This document shows, one piece after another, positions 63,506 to 64,000 of a stretch of DNA of 64,000 bases. The DNA is from Acidiphilium sp. Its GTDB lineage: Bacteria > Pseudomonadota > Alphaproteobacteria > Acetobacterales > Acetobacteraceae. The position numbers and the translations under genes are program-made. A model generated the notes under the pieces. That model saw only the letters and a program-made list of their open reading frames with translations, was not told where the DNA came from and did not search any database. The first letter of the stretch is position 1, and the number at the start of each line of letters is the position of its first letter. Where the stretch lies: the NCBI GenBank assembly GCA_028688905.1, contig JAQTXH010000001.1, positions 124,001 through 188,000 on the forward strand. Reading direction: 5' to 3'.

Positions 63506-64000
63506 CTACGCGGCGGAGCGGATCGCGGCGTTGCGGATGTCGTCGTCCACACCATCGGCGAAACCGGCGAAATTTGCCTCGAAACGGGCGATCAGATCGG
63601 CGGCCTGGCGATCGTAGGCGGCTTTGTCGGGCCATGCTTCGCGCGGGTCGAGCACCTCGGTGGGAACGCCCTCGACCGCCTGCGGGATCATCAGCCCGAA
63701 GGCGGAATCGGGATGGAATTCGGCATGGTCGAGCGCGCCGGACAGCGCGGCGTCGAGCAACGCCCGGGTGTGACGGATCGCCATGCGCTGGCCGGTGCCG
63801 TAAGCGCCGCCGCTCCAGCCGGTGTTGACCAGCCAGCACGATACATTGTGCTCGGCGATCAATTTCGCGAGCAATTCGCCGTAAACCTTGGGCGCGCGCG
63901 GCAGGAACGGCGCGCCGAAACAGGTCGAAAACGTCGCTTGCGGCTCCTTGCCCAGACCTTTTTCGGTGCCGGCGACCTTGGCGGTGTAGCCGGACAGGAA
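63506..64000 (-). CDS. pckA: Phosphoenolpyruvate carboxykinase (ATP), C-terminal part
   Basis: PckA converts oxaloacetate and ATP to phosphoenolpyruvate in gluconeogenesis. The visible 164 residues are the C-terminus; the 5' part lies beyond the window. [47 protein letters not shown] and [20 protein letters not shown] are conserved in the ATP-type enzyme. The frame continues unbroken to the window edge. Confidence 0.93.
   Translation of the reverse strand, partial: FLSGYTAKVAGTEKGLGKEPQATFSTCFGAPFLPRAPKVYGELLAKLIAEHNVSCWLVNTGWSGGAYGTGQRMAIRHTRALLDAALSGALDHAEFHPDSAFGLMIPQAVEGVPTEVLDPREAWPDKAAYDRQAADLIARFEANFAGFADGVDDDIRNAAIRSAA

Overview
The window is high-GC chromosomal DNA (about two thirds G+C by eye). 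It looks like an alphaproteobacterium, most likely of the Acetobacteraceae. The reasons are the division and cell-wall cluster order, the protein style, GANTC sites, and perfect CtrA-type TTAA-N7-TTAA boxes upstream of motility and surface genes. The family assignment is an inference from protein character; no search was run.

Layout. 1-2539: the tail of an SHS-type MFS transporter and the protease SppA. 2910-21850: a nearly gapless division and cell-wall cluster (mraZ, rsmH, ftsL-like, ftsI, murE, murF, mraY, murD, ftsW, murG, murC, murB, ddl, ftsQ, ftsA, ftsZ). Most junctions are 1-4 nt overlaps, and a clear four-repeat MraZ operator lies upstream of mraZ. 22198-26242: rsgA, then a reverse-strand phosphate operon pstS-pstC-pstA with no pstB or phoU beside it. 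27007-30281: a short-chain chromate-transporter pair whose second gene is split by a 2.2 kb insertion. The insertion carries the early control region of a Mu-like transposable phage: a repressor-like gene, a divergent Ner-like gene and a truncated ParB-like gene. 30272-34404: small genes plus pncC, pgpA and a lytic transglycosylase. 34519-39717: dapA, smpB, a sulfite-oxidase-like enzyme, a peroxiredoxin and a lipid-linked-sugar glycosyltransferase pair. 39827-41755: motB then motA.

42640-53184 is a one-directional surface cluster: type I secretion ABC exporter, HlyD-type adaptor, Sel1-repeat protein, a 965-residue double glycosyltransferase, a protein with ChW-like repeats, and a GT4 glycosyltransferase. 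upp and an agmatinase-family ureohydrolase follow. 55921-59085 is a single-chain restriction-modification protein flanked on both sides by the same two short intergenic repeats. The window ends with a MarR-EmrA-EmrB efflux operon, a MarC-family protein and the 3' part of pckA.

The strongest points of interest are the chrA gene interrupted by a Mu-like left-end remnant, with an in-frame 5-bp duplication and several repeat arrays; the CtrA boxes ahead of motBA and the secretion/glycosylation cluster; and the AT-rich recognition segment of the restriction-modification gene. No tRNA, rRNA or CRISPR array was recognised.
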